DNA of 64,000 nucleotides. Source: Candidatus Gastranaerophilales bacterium. GTDB taxonomy: Bacteria > Cyanobacteriota > Vampirovibrionia > Gastranaerophilales > Gastranaerophilaceae. The notes beneath the pieces were generated by a model. The model worked only from the letters and a program-made list of their open reading frames with translations, searched no databases and was not told the origin of the DNA. Shown here in pieces: positions 43,490 through 53,302 of the stretch. The position numbers were made by a program, and so were the translations under genes. The DNA is taken from positions 106,496 through 170,495 of the forward strand of contig CALUXX010000002.1 in the NCBI GenBank assembly GCA_944324845.1, in the 5' to 3' direction. Within the stretch, counting starts at the first letter, position 1. The number at the start of each line of letters is the position of its first letter.

Positions 43490-46400
43490 TTAATCTTTAA
43501 TCCAACGGAAACTTTTAACATAATTACTTCCGTTGATGTCTCCATAAATTTCAGCTCTAAAGACTCTTAGTGTGTTATTTTTATTGAAATTAGGAATTTT
43601 ATTTATATTACTTGTTGAACTAGGGTTAATTTCATTGATATTAATTCCAGGAATTGTATTAAGTAATGTATTTAAAGAAGTATTAGCAATTCTACCGGTA
43701 AGAGTTGAAATATTTTTAGAAAGACTGCCATAAACTTCCATATCTGCAACAAGAGTTGCAATATCGTAGCTTCCTGTTAAATACATATTCAAGTCTTTTC
43801 CGCTTGAATAAACATTTATGTTATCTGCAATACCATCTTTTACATGGATGTCACCGCTAATGCTTTTGAAGTTACCTGTTTTTAACGGTGTAATTAAATC
43901 AATAATTCCGTTAATAGAAAGACCTGTAACGCCTCCAGTGATAAGGTTTCCTGCTTTTAAAAGATATTCAAGAGAACCTAGTTTTGGCATTCTGCCGTCT
44001 TTAACATTAAATACACCTTCTCCGGATAATGTTTTAACGCAGTCAACGCTTGTTATTCCGCTGCAAGCAACTGACATATCACCTGTGACGGAACCATACA
44101 TTTGTCCCGGCATGTCAAAGAAGTTTTCACCAATAATTTGCGCATCTGCATCTTTTACTTGCATAGTCGCTTTACCGTTGAGATTTTTCAAATCATAACT
44201 AATTGAGCCATTAACAGCTCCATTTGCAAGTTTGAAATTATAATTATCAATATTTAATACTTGGTTATCGTCTAATGTAAAGTGAGAGCTAAAATCTGTA
44301 GCAACTGCTTTTTTAATTAGTATATTATCAGCTTTAACAAGTGCATTTTTAATAATTAATGTATCTGCCGGTAAAAGTTCTTGAGTTGTATAAGGGACAG
44401 GGTTGTTATGAGTGTTATCCGCTTCAATATCACTCATTGCTTGAGTTATGACATTTAGATTTAATTCATCCATTGTAATATTTATGTCTTCAACTTCAAT
44501 AGGTTTCGTTGGCTTGTTAACAATTTTTGCATTCATCAAAATATCATTAGTTAAAACAACCGCTTTTGTTGTTAGGTTTATAAAATCTTTTTTAAAGTCG
44601 ATATTAATATCTCTTACAGTAGAATCAAGCACAGGGATATCAATACTGTTGATATTCAAAAAGCCTAAAGCGTATGGTTCTAATGATGTTCCATTTATAG
44701 TTAAATCTGTTGTGAATACCCCTTGCTTAATTGTTGGTTTTTTGAATAAAACGTTAAAAATTCTGGCATTTGTAGGGTGTTCGGTTTTAACTTTAAAGTT
44801 TTTAAATCCAAGGATATTGTTATCTAATAATGAAATTTCCCCTGAAGCATTTAAAAGATTTTGAGTAGAAACTCTTTTGTTTTGAGAAGTTATTAGTTGG
44901 TTATATTTCAATGAATTTATTCTGATTTTATCAGGGTAGAGGATAACATCAGATTGGATGTTTACAGGATTAGTTGTCATTTCTTCTGAATTGAAAGTTC
45001 CTGTTGGAGCACCTGCAATAGTTGCTCCCATATAATATAATGAAGCATTTTCATCAAGTGATAATTTAGTTTTTGCTCTTAGTGCGTTTAATGAGCCGCT
45101 AAATTGAGAATATAGGTTAATATTTCCTTTTGCTTTAATAGGATAAACTGATTTTGAGTTGAAAAATCTATCAAAGAATATTTGAGTTAATTTTGCACTT
45201 AAGGACATATTAACATGAGGATTTTGTGAATAAATATTTGAAATTTTTCCATTTATAAATACAGGCATTGAGCTTACATTAGAGGTAATTTTATCAAGGT
45301 AAAGAGTTTCACCTCTCATATTTGCATTTCCGCTACGAACTCTTATCATTGTATCAAATGGTTTATATACAAATGAAAGGTTATTTAATGTTGTATCTGC
45401 ATAAATTATGTTATTTTTAATTTTTCCTGTAATATTGATATTTCCTTGTAGTTTTTCGATATTATCAACGATAGCTGCCATATCTTTAGGCAGGGCAATT
45501 TGTTGTTTTATAGAGTTTATTGAACTGATATCGAAATTTCTGAAGTTGAAAACGGCTTCAGATATATTCATATCTCCTTTATCAATATCTTTCATCGTAA
45601 GTGTTAGATTGAAAGGATTTTGATTAAATAAGCCTGTTAATTTCGAAGTTTTTAAGGTGTTATTAGCTATTGAGAAAGTTCCACCATGAATTTTTATTGG
45701 GTTAGAACTGGACATATTTGGAAGAAAATGTCCGCTAACTTTAATTTTGTTATAGTCAATATTATCTGCATCTGCTGCACCTTTATAGCCTGCATCAAAA
45801 GACGCATATAGATTACCAATTTCATTTTTATAAGGAAGAACTTGATCAGGGTGAAGCATATCAAAAATATCTGCAAGTTTAAATTTATCAGAGTGAGCTT
45901 TTAAATCAATTTGTGAATCTGAGCCAGTTCCCCAAACATGAACTTTTGAATTTCTAACATTTCCTGTAACATCATAATCAGAGTCGTATTTGTCGAAATT
46001 CACAACACCATTGACATTTGTAAATGGTAAAAAGGTGTCTTGCATAATTGTTTTAGCATTATGCAAAGTAATTGATCCTTTAGAAAATAAATCTTCATTA
46101 AATACAACTTCTTCAGCTTGTTTATCAACATTTCCGTAGATATGTAAGAAAATATCAGCAAGTCCATCGGGGTTAGTGAATGGTTTAACTACTTTTTGGA
46201 CATCAACAAGAATTGGAGAAGTTTGTATTGTTTTTATTAATTTTTTGATATCTTGTCCTTTTGATTTTACATAAACATTAAGTTTTCCAAGTACAACACA
46301 ATCTCCGTATATTTCTACAGGTTTGTTGTTGATTGTAGCTGAATATGTTTTGAATGTAACTTTTTTATCATCAAATTTTACTTCCCCTGAGCCATTGTAC

Positions 46401-47995
46401 AGATTTAGGTTATGTATATCAATAAATGATGCGGATGCATTTTTAAATTTGATGATACCCCAAAGGTGCGGATCTACTTTTTTCCCGGCAGATCGCATAT
46501 CGATATTGCCGATACCTGAAATATTCATCATTGGAACAGGACCTAATTGGAAGTTTAGAATTTCGTGTAACGGATTAAGAATTTCTTGAGCTGGTGCTAA
46601 AACTACAGAATCAGAACTTTTAATGTTTAATTCCGAATATTTTGAACCGTCAATTAGAACCATTCCATTAACATCAACATGTTGATTATTTATTGTTGGT
46701 ACGTGAACATCAATAAACATTTTATGACCTGCAAATTTCAAATCAATATTTGCATTAGCCTTTGCACCTTTCATTGGGTGTATAAGATAAGCATCAGATA
46801 GATGAACACTACCATTAACAGATGGAGGAATTCCTTCTCCTTTGAAGTTTAACTCTCCGTTTCCGTCACCATAGAATTTATATTTTTTCAGTTTGTAGAA
46901 ATTAAATTCTTTAGGTAAATCTTTTGTCCAAGGTAATAGTGATACAACATCTTCAATTCTTGTATTTGAAACTTTGGCTGTTAGGTTATATGCCAGTTTT
47001 TTGCTTCCAAGATTAAAGATTTTTCCATCAAGTTTTGCGTGAATATTATCACTTTCTATTGTTGTATTTTTAAAGTTTATACCATTTTCAATAGTTCCAA
47101 AGTTTATTTGGGCTATTATATCTTTTGCAGATTCAATTTTTGAAACTTCATCTTTGCCGCATATTTTCAAATTTTTTAGGGTAAGTGCGGTTTCAATATT
47201 CTTATGCCCGAACTTGTCATCTTTTGTATTTGCTTTTAAGTTGATAATTCCGCTAATATCGGTGATTTTACCTTTTGTTAGAATTTTAACGTAATGTGTT
47301 AATGCAGATAAATCGAAATCATCAATATTAGCAATTATTTTTAATTTATCTTCGCTAATTCTATTTACCGGCAGGTCAATATCAATATCAGCCATTATGT
47401 TAGAGGCTTTATCACCTACATAAAGTGTGCTGTCTGTGGAAAATTTTGCATGTTTATTGGCAACATATTTTCCGTGTTTAAAATATTTACCGGCATATTT
47501 AATTTTTTGATTGTATTTTATATCATCAAGGTAAATATTGTATTCACCTAGTTCCAAGTTGATTTTAGAAAGTTCAAATTCACTTTTTCCTTTTGGTGGT
47601 TTTATTGGATATTGACCGATTTGAAATTTTGAATCCTTTGTAAATACTAAATAAACTTCTTCTTTTTTTGCAGAAAAACTTGATACTTCAATTTTCTTTT
47701 TTAGAAGAGGTAATAATTTAATTTGAATTTTAGGATTATCAATAGATGCGGCTATTGAATTATCATCATTCAGCAAAGAAACATTATCGGACTCAATCCA
47801 AACTGAAGGAAACATTCCCATTGATAGTTTTGGTGTCCCGATATTCACTTTATATTGTGTTTTTTCAAGAATTAAATTTTCTATTTGAGGTTTACGAGCT
47901 TTTATATTTACAATAGCAGGAATTCCCCACGTGTATAACCCGCAGGAAATTGCTACTACGCTTATTGCTGTTATAACTTTCCACTTTTTCCTCAT
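43490..47995 (-). CDS. AsmA-like envelope protein, 1501 residues
   Basis: A very large single-pass protein with one N-terminal membrane helix (residues 7-26, Lys-Lys-Trp-Lys before it) and a long periplasmic part made of short beta strands with Asn-Gly/Asp turns. The N-terminal 120 residues fit the AsmA start (PQIENLILEKTQYKVNIG, FPSVWIESDNVSL), and the C-terminal 250 residues fit an AsmA_2-like repeat (GEGVFNVKDGRMPKLGSLEYL…). AsmA/TamB/YhdP proteins form bridge-like lipid conduits between inner and outer membrane. It stands alone on the minus strand, downstream of nothing obvious. No lipobox. Codon use is even throughout. Confidence 0.85.
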   Translation of the reverse strand: MRKKWKVITAISVVAISCGLYTWGIPAIVNIKARKPQIENLILEKTQYKVNIGTPKLSMGMFPSVWIESDNVSLLNDDNSIAASIDNPKIQIKLLPLLKKKIEVSSFSAKKEEVYLVFTKDSKFQIGQYPIKPPKGKSEFELSKINLELGEYNIYLDDIKYNQKIKYAGKYFKHGKYVANKHAKFSTDSTLYVGDKASNIMADIDIDLPVNRISEDKLKIIANIDDFDLSALTHYVKILTKGKITDISGIINLKANTKDDKFGHKNIETALTLKNLKICGKDEVSKIESAKDIIAQINFGTIENGINFKNTTIESDNIHAKLDGKIFNLGSKKLAYNLTAKVSNTRIEDVVSLLPWTKDLPKEFNFYKLKKYKFYGDGNGELNFKGEGIPPSVNGSVHLSDAYLIHPMKGAKANANIDLKFAGHKMFIDVHVPTINNQHVDVNGMVLIDGSKYSELNIKSSDSVVLAPAQEILNPLHEILNFQLGPVPMMNISGIGNIDMRSAGKKVDPHLWGIIKFKNASASFIDIHNLNLYNGSGEVKFDDKKVTFKTYSATINNKPVEIYGDCVVLGKLNVYVKSKGQDIKKLIKTIQTSPILVDVQKVVKPFTNPDGLADIFLHIYGNVDKQAEEVVFNEDLFSKGSITLHNAKTIMQDTFLPFTNVNGVVNFDKYDSDYDVTGNVRNSKVHVWGTGSDSQIDLKAHSDKFKLADIFDMLHPDQVLPYKNEIGNLYASFDAGYKGAADADNIDYNKIKVSGHFLPNMSSSNPIKIHGGTFSIANNTLKTSKLTGLFNQNPFNLTLTMKDIDKGDMNISEAVFNFRNFDISSINSIKQQIALPKDMAAIVDNIEKLQGNINITGKIKNNIIYADTTLNNLSFVYKPFDTMIRVRSGNANMRGETLYLDKITSNVSSMPVFINGKISNIYSQNPHVNMSLSAKLTQIFFDRFFNSKSVYPIKAKGNINLYSQFSGSLNALRAKTKLSLDENASLYYMGATIAGAPTGTFNSEEMTTNPVNIQSDVILYPDKIRINSLKYNQLITSQNKRVSTQNLLNASGEISLLDNNILGFKNFKVKTEHPTNARIFNVLFKKPTIKQGVFTTDLTINGTSLEPYALGFLNINSIDIPVLDSTVRDINIDFKKDFINLTTKAVVLTNDILMNAKIVNKPTKPIEVEDINITMDELNLNVITQAMSDIEADNTHNNPVPYTTQELLPADTLIIKNALVKADNILIKKAVATDFSSHFTLDDNQVLNIDNYNFKLANGAVNGSISYDLKNLNGKATMQVKDADAQIIGENFFDMPGQMYGSVTGDMSVACSGITSVDCVKTLSGEGVFNVKDGRMPKLGSLEYLLKAGNLITGGVTGLSINGIIDLITPLKTGNFKSISGDIHVKDGIADNINVYSSGKDLNMYLTGSYDIATLVADMEVYGSLSKNISTLTGRIANTSLNTLLNTIPGININEINPSSTSNINKIPNFNKNNTLRVFRAEIYGDINGSNYVKSFRWIKD

Positions 47996-48052
47996 ATTAT
48001 ACTTATTATATTATAATTTGTTGAATAAGTACATCAAAAATATCCTCCAACT

Positions 48053-48631
48053 TTAGTATTTTTCACATAAAATTTGGAAGTAGTTTTGCGGATGGGAACA
48101 ATTTGGGCAATATTCGGGAGCTTCAGTGCTATTACAAACATAACCACATTTTCTGCAAATCCATTCAGTGTGTGTATTTTTAGAAAATACTGTATTGTTT
48201 TGTAAATTTTCGTATAATTGTTGATATCTTTTTGCGTGATGATTTTCTGCAATTCTTACATTGTGAAAAGATTTTGCGATTGCTTCAAAACCTTCTTCTT
48301 CTGCAGTTTTTTCTGCATCTTTGTATAAGGTTTCATATTCTTCTGTTTCACCTGCTATTGCACTGGATAAATTTTCCTCTGTTGTGCCAAGTTCAAACGG
48401 ATAAAAACTATCAACATGGGCTAGCGGGTTTTGAATTATGTAGCTGTAAAATATTCTGGCATGTTCTAATTCATTTTCTGCTGTTTCAAGAAAAATTGCG
48501 CTAATTTGTTCATATCCTTCATCTTTTGCAACTTTTGAATAATACGTATATCTGTTTCTTGCTTGAGCTTCGCCTGCAAATGCGTTTATAAGATTTTGTT
48601 CGGTTTTTGTTCCTTTTAATCTTTCGTCCAT
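48053..48631 (-). CDS. rbr: Rubrerythrin
   Basis: A 192-residue peroxide-reducing iron protein of anaerobes. The N-terminal four-helix diiron domain has the expected Glu/His ligands (INAFAGEAQARNRYTYY, then ENELEHARIFYSY and the later NHHAKRYQQLYENL). The C-terminal rubredoxin domain has CRKCGYVC and CPNCSHP, with two CxxC pairs for the FeS4 site. It uses electrons from rubredoxin or NADH to reduce hydrogen peroxide to water. The AGGAG ribosome-binding site lies just before the start. A second, domain-swapped rubrerythrin occurs at 54.7 kb. Confidence 0.95.
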   Translation of the reverse strand: MDERLKGTKTEQNLINAFAGEAQARNRYTYYSKVAKDEGYEQISAIFLETAENELEHARIFYSYIIQNPLAHVDSFYPFELGTTEENLSSAIAGETEEYETLYKDAEKTAEEEGFEAIAKSFHNVRIAENHHAKRYQQLYENLQNNTVFSKNTHTEWICRKCGYVCNSTEAPEYCPNCSHPQNYFQILCEKY

Positions 48632-48799
48632 AATTTTTCTCCTAAACTTTTCACTTCAAAATACCAAATATCAATAATTTTCAAAATTAGATAAAAGAGT
48701 AGTCTATCTTGGCAGGTTTTGCTAAGGAAATCAAAACTTTATGGTGATTATTTACCCCCAAAAATAGAGCAGAATAATATTATGATAGTTAGGAAAATT

Positions 48800-48970
48800 A
48801 TGACAGATTTATTATTTTATACAAAGAAAATTGCACAAAAAATTTCTTATTATGATGCAATAGTAGATTTCACCGAAGAAAGCCATTGGTTTAACCCATT
48901 TTATAAACAACCCGAAGTAACAGTTATCTGGGTAGATAACCCTGAAGAAAGTGAAAAATGGAATATTTAA
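48800..48970 (+). CDS. Small unknown protein
   Basis: A 56-residue protein from the ATG at 48800, which has AGGA five bases upstream; longer in-frame starts at 48719 (TTG) and 48782 lack this. The sequence is rich in Tyr/Trp/Glu (SHWFNPFYKQPEVTVIW, ending EESEKWNI), with a helical N-terminus. No family recognised. It ends two bases before the convergent dehydrogenase stop. It may be real given the ribosome-binding site and protein-like composition, but evidence is limited. Confidence 0.5.
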   Translation: MTDLLFYTKKIAQKISYYDAIVDFTEESHWFNPFYKQPEVTVIWVDNPEESEKWNI

Positions 48971-48972
48971 AA

Positions 48973-49956
48973 TTATGCTCCAATGTTTATGTATGCTTTC
49001 ATAATCTTATTATCAACGGTATCATTTATTGCTTTTTGCACTTGTTCAAGCGGATATTCTGTTGATAATCCATTCAATTTAACTTCTTTTTGGGCAAGAA
49101 GTTCTAGAGAATCTTTTAAATCGGCAGGTGATGGAGAATAGCTTCCTAAAACTGTTAATTCTCTATAATATATTTCATTATTAGCATATCCGAAGTTGTT
49201 TGGGGTGCTTGAAAATACAAGGATTTTTCCGCCATCTCTAACATATTTTAATGCTGTATCTATTGCTTTATCAGAACCCGATGTCATAAATACGCCATCA
49301 GCGTTAATGCTTTCACACATATCAAGAACATTGAAAGCTTCAATTCCAAGATTTTGCAATATTTTAACTCTTGATGCAATTAAATCACATCCTATAACAT
49401 TCATTCCAAAAGCTTTGAGAGCTTGCGCCATAAGAATTCCAATCGAACCAAGGCCTATAACAAGAACGGTTGAATTTTGTCTTAATGCAGCACGTTTAAC
49501 CGCACGAATACAACATCCTAAAGGTTCATAAAAAGCTGCTTCTGCATTGGATAAGTTCTTTGGTTTTAGATATGCTACATTTTTTAAATGTTCTTCTGAT
49601 ACAAACACATATTCGCTAAAACCACCGGGTTTTATATTAGTTTCTTTGAAATGTCTGCACATTGAAACATTTCCGTTTTTGCAGTATTCACATTTGCCGC
49701 AAGGTATATGGTGGGATGTTACAATAACATCACCTTGCTTAAATTCCGTATCCGAATCAATTTCAATAATTGATGCAACAATTTCGTGACCTAGTACAGT
49801 TCCGTTTTTGGATAGATGTTGTTTTAATTTAACAATATCAGAACCGCATAACCCGCAACCCAAAACTTTTACAATAGCACCTTTTCTTCCGTTTAATTTT
49901 TCATCTTCACGTTCTTTAATAACAAGAATATTATTTTCAATTTCCGCAGCTTTCAT
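48973..49956 (-). CDS. Zinc-binding medium-chain dehydrogenase
   Basis: A 327-residue MDR-superfamily alcohol/polyol/threonine-type dehydrogenase. The catalytic zinc Cys is in CGLCGSD, His-Glu in LGHE follows, and the structural zinc lobe is complete (CGKCEYCKNGNVSMC). The NAD(P) Rossmann motif is VIGLGSIGILMAQ. The Asp at the end of the second strand (GCDLIASR) suggests NAD preference. The substrate cannot be read from sequence. It is a single gene with AGGAG upstream of the start. Confidence 0.9.
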   Translation of the reverse strand: MKAAEIENNILVIKEREDEKLNGRKGAIVKVLGCGLCGSDIVKLKQHLSKNGTVLGHEIVASIIEIDSDTEFKQGDVIVTSHHIPCGKCEYCKNGNVSMCRHFKETNIKPGGFSEYVFVSEEHLKNVAYLKPKNLSNAEAAFYEPLGCCIRAVKRAALRQNSTVLVIGLGSIGILMAQALKAFGMNVIGCDLIASRVKILQNLGIEAFNVLDMCESINADGVFMTSGSDKAIDTALKYVRDGGKILVFSSTPNNFGYANNEIYYRELTVLGSYSPSPADLKDSLELLAQKEVKLNGLSTEYPLEQVQKAINDTVDNKIMKAYINIGA

Positions 49957-50018
49957 AAAACCCTCCTGAATAATTTTACAATAAAAAAGCCTGAAATAAA
50001 ATTATTAAAATAATCGCC

Positions 50019-50187
50019 CCCTCACCCCAACCCTCTCCCAAAAGGAGAGGGTGCAAATTTTATTTTGGGGATAAAAAATGGAATATCAATAATTGCTTGT
50101 AAACGTTTTTCTATAAAGTTTTGTTTTTTCTTTTCGAGAAATTTCTGAAAAGTTCCCTCTCCTTTTGGGAGAGGGTTAGGGTGAGGG
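50019..50187. repeat. Pair of inverted REP-like hairpins (MITE/BIME-like)
   Basis: Two 33-base arms (50019-50051 and 50155-50187) are inverted copies with one mismatch. Each arm is itself a hairpin (CCCTCTCC / GGAGAGGG). Outside the arms AAATAA and TTATTT extend the repeat. The sequence type (CCCTCACC…CCCTCTCC…GGAGAGGG) is widely seen as REP-like intergenic elements in bacteria. The 103-base middle has no gene. It is GC-rich compared with its surroundings, suggesting recent insertion or spread. Confidence 0.85.
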
Positions 50188-50263
50188 TTATTTAAATATG
50201 ACAAATTTATTTTTCAGAGGTTTTATATATAATAAGTTATATGCTTATTATTTAAGGATATTG

Positions 50264-51826
50264 ATGAAAGTAAATTTAATAAGAACTAATCAAAATATAA
50301 ATTTCAAGGCGAATTTTTTCAAAGTTGAAAAATATGGTCAAGCTTCTGCTATTTATGTATGTACAGATAACTCTGAAAAGCTTGGTTCCAAGCCGATTAT
50401 TGAAACAGATACATGTTGTGCCCCAATGGTTTATGATGGGAAATATTATACTTCTGAATATTCTATTAGAGAAAATAAATATAAAATAAGATACGAAGAT
50501 ACTGGGAAATACGAAAATCAAGGATTTGAAAAGAGTTTTGACCAAGAAAAGTTACTAAATTTATCGAATTCTCAAAATGAGTCTCAATATTTCATACTTT
50601 CTAAAGGGGCAGTTCAAGGACGATTAGTACAAGCTAAAAATATTGATGTATCTCATTTAAAATCAAAAGAGCCTTTAATTATAATTTGTGATAATGATGA
50701 AGAATGCTATAAGTATCGAAATTATGCAAGTGGTATAATTATGAAATCAGGTTCAGCTGATTTGTTATCGCATTTTGCAGCTATTTGCAGGGATTATTTT
50801 TCATTTGGAATGTATATTACAGATAAAAAAATATTAAATGACTTATCTAATTTAGAAGGTAAATTAATTTACATATCAAATAAAAATAAAAATCTTGAAT
50901 ACTCCCCAATAGATAATATAGTTAAAAATTTTCGAAGAAAAAATACTATCGAAGTTCCTTCAATGAGGAGAGTTGATAAAATTTTATCTCTTGAAGAGTG
51001 TGAAAAAGATACAGTTGGAAATAAAGCATATAATCTTAAACGAATGATGGATTTAGTTAAAGAAGGGAAACTAAAAAATGTAATTATTCCAAATGCTTTT
51101 GTTCTTCCTTATGCATATTTAGAAAAAATTGAAAATTTATTTGTTGAAAATAATGATGATTTTGAACAAGAGAATAAAATTATTCAAGAAATAAGGAATT
51201 ATGCAAAAAATGTTATTACACAACCAGAAGTTATGATTCGTTCAGCCTTTAATGGTGAAGATTTAGAAGATTATTCTGCTGCTGGATTATATAATTCCTA
51301 TTGGCAAGATATAGAAGATTTTAATTTAGATGCAATTTATTCGGTTATTGAATCAAAAAATAAACCTATAGCAGTTAGTTCACGAAAACAACATAACATT
51401 CCTGATGAAGCTATAAAACCAAGTGTTATATTACAGGATAGAATAAAATCGGATTACTCATTTACAACTTACACAGAATCCCCTCTTGATAAAAACAAAG
51501 TTTTAATAGAAATGTTTATAACTGAAGTTAGGTGTTATAAACCAAAACCTTATCAGATTACATATAACAAGTTAACTAAAGAATTAAAAGTTGAACAAGA
51601 ACACAGTAAGTATGAAGAATATTTATATGATGAAAACTATAATCTGATAGATAAAAAAGCTACGCAGCCCAAAGATGTTAAAAAAGTCTGGGATGTGGTT
51701 AAAGATTTAGTAAGAAATGCTTTGGTCCTTGAAAAAGAATTTGGAAAACCTCAAGACATTGAAGGTGGTATAAAAGACGGGCAATTATATTTTTGGCAGA
51801 CAAGAAATATAGTCCATAAAATATAA
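50264..51826 (+). CDS. Glucan-dikinase-like / PPDK-family protein
   Basis: A 520-residue protein, started at the ATG 50264 with AAGGA five bases upstream (a frame from 50198 would cover the REP-like element side). An NINFKA motif lies at 11-16. Central block around GIIMKSGSADLLSHFAAICRD resembles the PEP-utilising mobile domain with a phosphohistidine (His in LLSHFAA). The C-terminal half resembles the PPDK/PEP-synthase ATP-grasp domain: VGNKAYNLKRMMDL, PNAFVLPYAYLE, VMIRSAFNGEDLEDYSAAGLY and QDIEGGIKDGQLYFWQTR. The order His-domain then ATP domain is that of glucan water dikinases, unlike PEP synthase. Possible substrate: alpha-glucan. The Ser/Gly loop around the His differs from the usual TSGGxxSH, so activity is uncertain. 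Confidence 0.72.
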   Translation: MKVNLIRTNQNINFKANFFKVEKYGQASAIYVCTDNSEKLGSKPIIETDTCCAPMVYDGKYYTSEYSIRENKYKIRYEDTGKYENQGFEKSFDQEKLLNLSNSQNESQYFILSKGAVQGRLVQAKNIDVSHLKSKEPLIIICDNDEECYKYRNYASGIIMKSGSADLLSHFAAICRDYFSFGMYITDKKILNDLSNLEGKLIYISNKNKNLEYSPIDNIVKNFRRKNTIEVPSMRRVDKILSLEECEKDTVGNKAYNLKRMMDLVKEGKLKNVIIPNAFVLPYAYLEKIENLFVENNDDFEQENKIIQEIRNYAKNVITQPEVMIRSAFNGEDLEDYSAAGLYNSYWQDIEDFNLDAIYSVIESKNKPIAVSSRKQHNIPDEAIKPSVILQDRIKSDYSFTTYTESPLDKNKVLIEMFITEVRCYKPKPYQITYNKLTKELKVEQEHSKYEEYLYDENYNLIDKKATQPKDVKKVWDVVKDLVRNALVLEKEFGKPQDIEGGIKDGQLYFWQTRNIVHKI

Positions 51827-51838
51827 TTTCAAGATATT

Positions 51839-51878
51839 AAAAGAGGCGGGAATTGCTTATGCAATTCCCGCCTCTTTT
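51839..51878. terminator. Bidirectional terminator
   Basis: An 18-base perfect stem (51839-51856 with 51861-51878, loop TTAT) with AAAA/TTTT ends lies between the dikinase-like gene and the convergent transporter gene ending at 51889. Confidence 0.92.
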
Positions 51879-51888
51879 GTAATATAAA

Positions 51889-53292
51889 TTACTCTTTGAT
51901 TTGTTTTTTCTTTTTAACTTTTTCAAAAATCAAAAGGATTGTACAAATCACAACGCAAATCATTGTTGAAATCATCCAAAAAGCTATGGCGCCATTCCAT
52001 CCGAATTTATCAACAACATAACCTGTACCGCCTGAAGATAATGCAGCTCCGATGTAGCCGAAAACTCCGGTAAATCCGATAGATGCGGAGGCAACTTTTT
52101 TAGAACTGCTTTCAACTGCACATAATCCACCGATTAACATTTGAGGACCAGCAGTAAAGACACCAATCATTGCGGCATAAATATAATCCAATACATGGTT
52201 AGATGCAGGATTTGCTGCAAATGCAAGCAAACTTAGGATTAAGCATATTAAAAATACAATATTTATTGGAGTTCTGTTACCTTTATAAACTTTATCAGAA
52301 ATAACACCCGCAAATATTGCACCGCCAGCACCGACTAAGGCAAGAGAACTTAATTTTGAACTTGCTAAAGTTAATGAGTTATGTTTAACCTCAACAAGAT
52401 ATTTTACAAGCCAATCTTCTGTACCAAATCTAATGATATAAACGAAAATATAAGCAATCGCAAGCATCCAAATTACAGGATTGCATAGGATATGTTCTTT
52501 GAATATTTGAAAATACGGAGTATCATCTGTTTCTTCTTTTTTATCTTCTTTAACAGGTTCGTTGTTATATTTTTCAATATCAGGCAAACCTAATGATTGC
52601 GGTTTATCTCTTAATCTGTCAAATAGCCAAACACCTGTGATTATACAAATTATTGCAGGGACATAAAAAGCAGCCATCCAACCAAGTTTATCAATCGCAA
52701 AACCTGAAAGCATTACAGCTGAAAATACACCAATTTGGTGCGAAGTTGACCATAATGACCATTTAGTTCCTCTTTCAGAGTTAGAGAACCAATAAGATAA
52801 ACTTTTTGCAACGGGAGGAAACCCGCAAGATTGGAACCATCCGTTAGCTCCCCAGAAGAAAGCCAAAATCCATAATAAAACAGTTGCAGATGGTAGTCCA
52901 AAGAAACTTACATGTCCCGGTGTAATAAATATAGCACTTAGTACAAAACATAAATTACATATTGCAGACAGAATTAAAGCTGTAGGTAAAAATGTTCTAA
53001 CATTAGCTTTGTCGGCAATAACTCCGTTGATAAATTTCCCAATACCATAAGTTATGTATAATGTTGAACCTAATAAACCAAGTTCAGTGTTTGACATATT
53101 TAATGCCTTACCCATAGACGGCAATGCAACGGCAATATTTTTTCTACACAAGTGAAATACAACGTAAGCAATGAAACTTGAATAAAAAATTCTCCATCTC
53201 CAGTGTTTATATAAGGAAGATACCTTTTCAGAATCTTGAATAGGTTCTGCTGCCGGAGGTTCTTTGAAAAACGCTCCTATTTTCTTTAACAT
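51889..53292 (-). CDS. Organophosphate:phosphate antiporter-type MFS transporter
   Basis: A 467-residue, 12-helix MFS protein of the OPA (GlpT/UhpT/UhpC) family. Typical signatures are the start HWRWRIFYSSFIAYVVFHLCRKN, FFWGANGWFQSCGFPPVAKSL, the SERGTKWSLWSTSHQIG block between helices 4 and 5, and a hydrophilic central loop with EDKKEETDDTP. Members exchange glycerol-3-phosphate or hexose phosphates for inorganic phosphate. The exact substrate is unknown. The start is 10 bases after the exonuclease gene, implying cotranscription. Confidence 0.88.
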   Translation of the reverse strand: MLKKIGAFFKEPPAAEPIQDSEKVSSLYKHWRWRIFYSSFIAYVVFHLCRKNIAVALPSMGKALNMSNTELGLLGSTLYITYGIGKFINGVIADKANVRTFLPTALILSAICNLCFVLSAIFITPGHVSFFGLPSATVLLWILAFFWGANGWFQSCGFPPVAKSLSYWFSNSERGTKWSLWSTSHQIGVFSAVMLSGFAIDKLGWMAAFYVPAIICIITGVWLFDRLRDKPQSLGLPDIEKYNNEPVKEDKKEETDDTPYFQIFKEHILCNPVIWMLAIAYIFVYIIRFGTEDWLVKYLVEVKHNSLTLASSKLSSLALVGAGGAIFAGVISDKVYKGNRTPINIVFLICLILSLLAFAANPASNHVLDYIYAAMIGVFTAGPQMLIGGLCAVESSSKKVASASIGFTGVFGYIGAALSSGGTGYVVDKFGWNGAIAFWMISTMICVVICTILLIFEKVKKKKQIKE

Positions 53293-53302
53293 AACTCTTC
53301 TC

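Noticed and set aside
44448..44864. A 138-codon plus-strand frame opposite the AsmA-like gene
   Set aside because: Antisense shadow; the AsmA frame is intact throughout.
50022..50204. A 60-codon minus-strand frame with a start like PHPNPLPKGEG
   Set aside because: It is the translated REP-like inverted repeat, a known source of spurious small proteins in many genomes.
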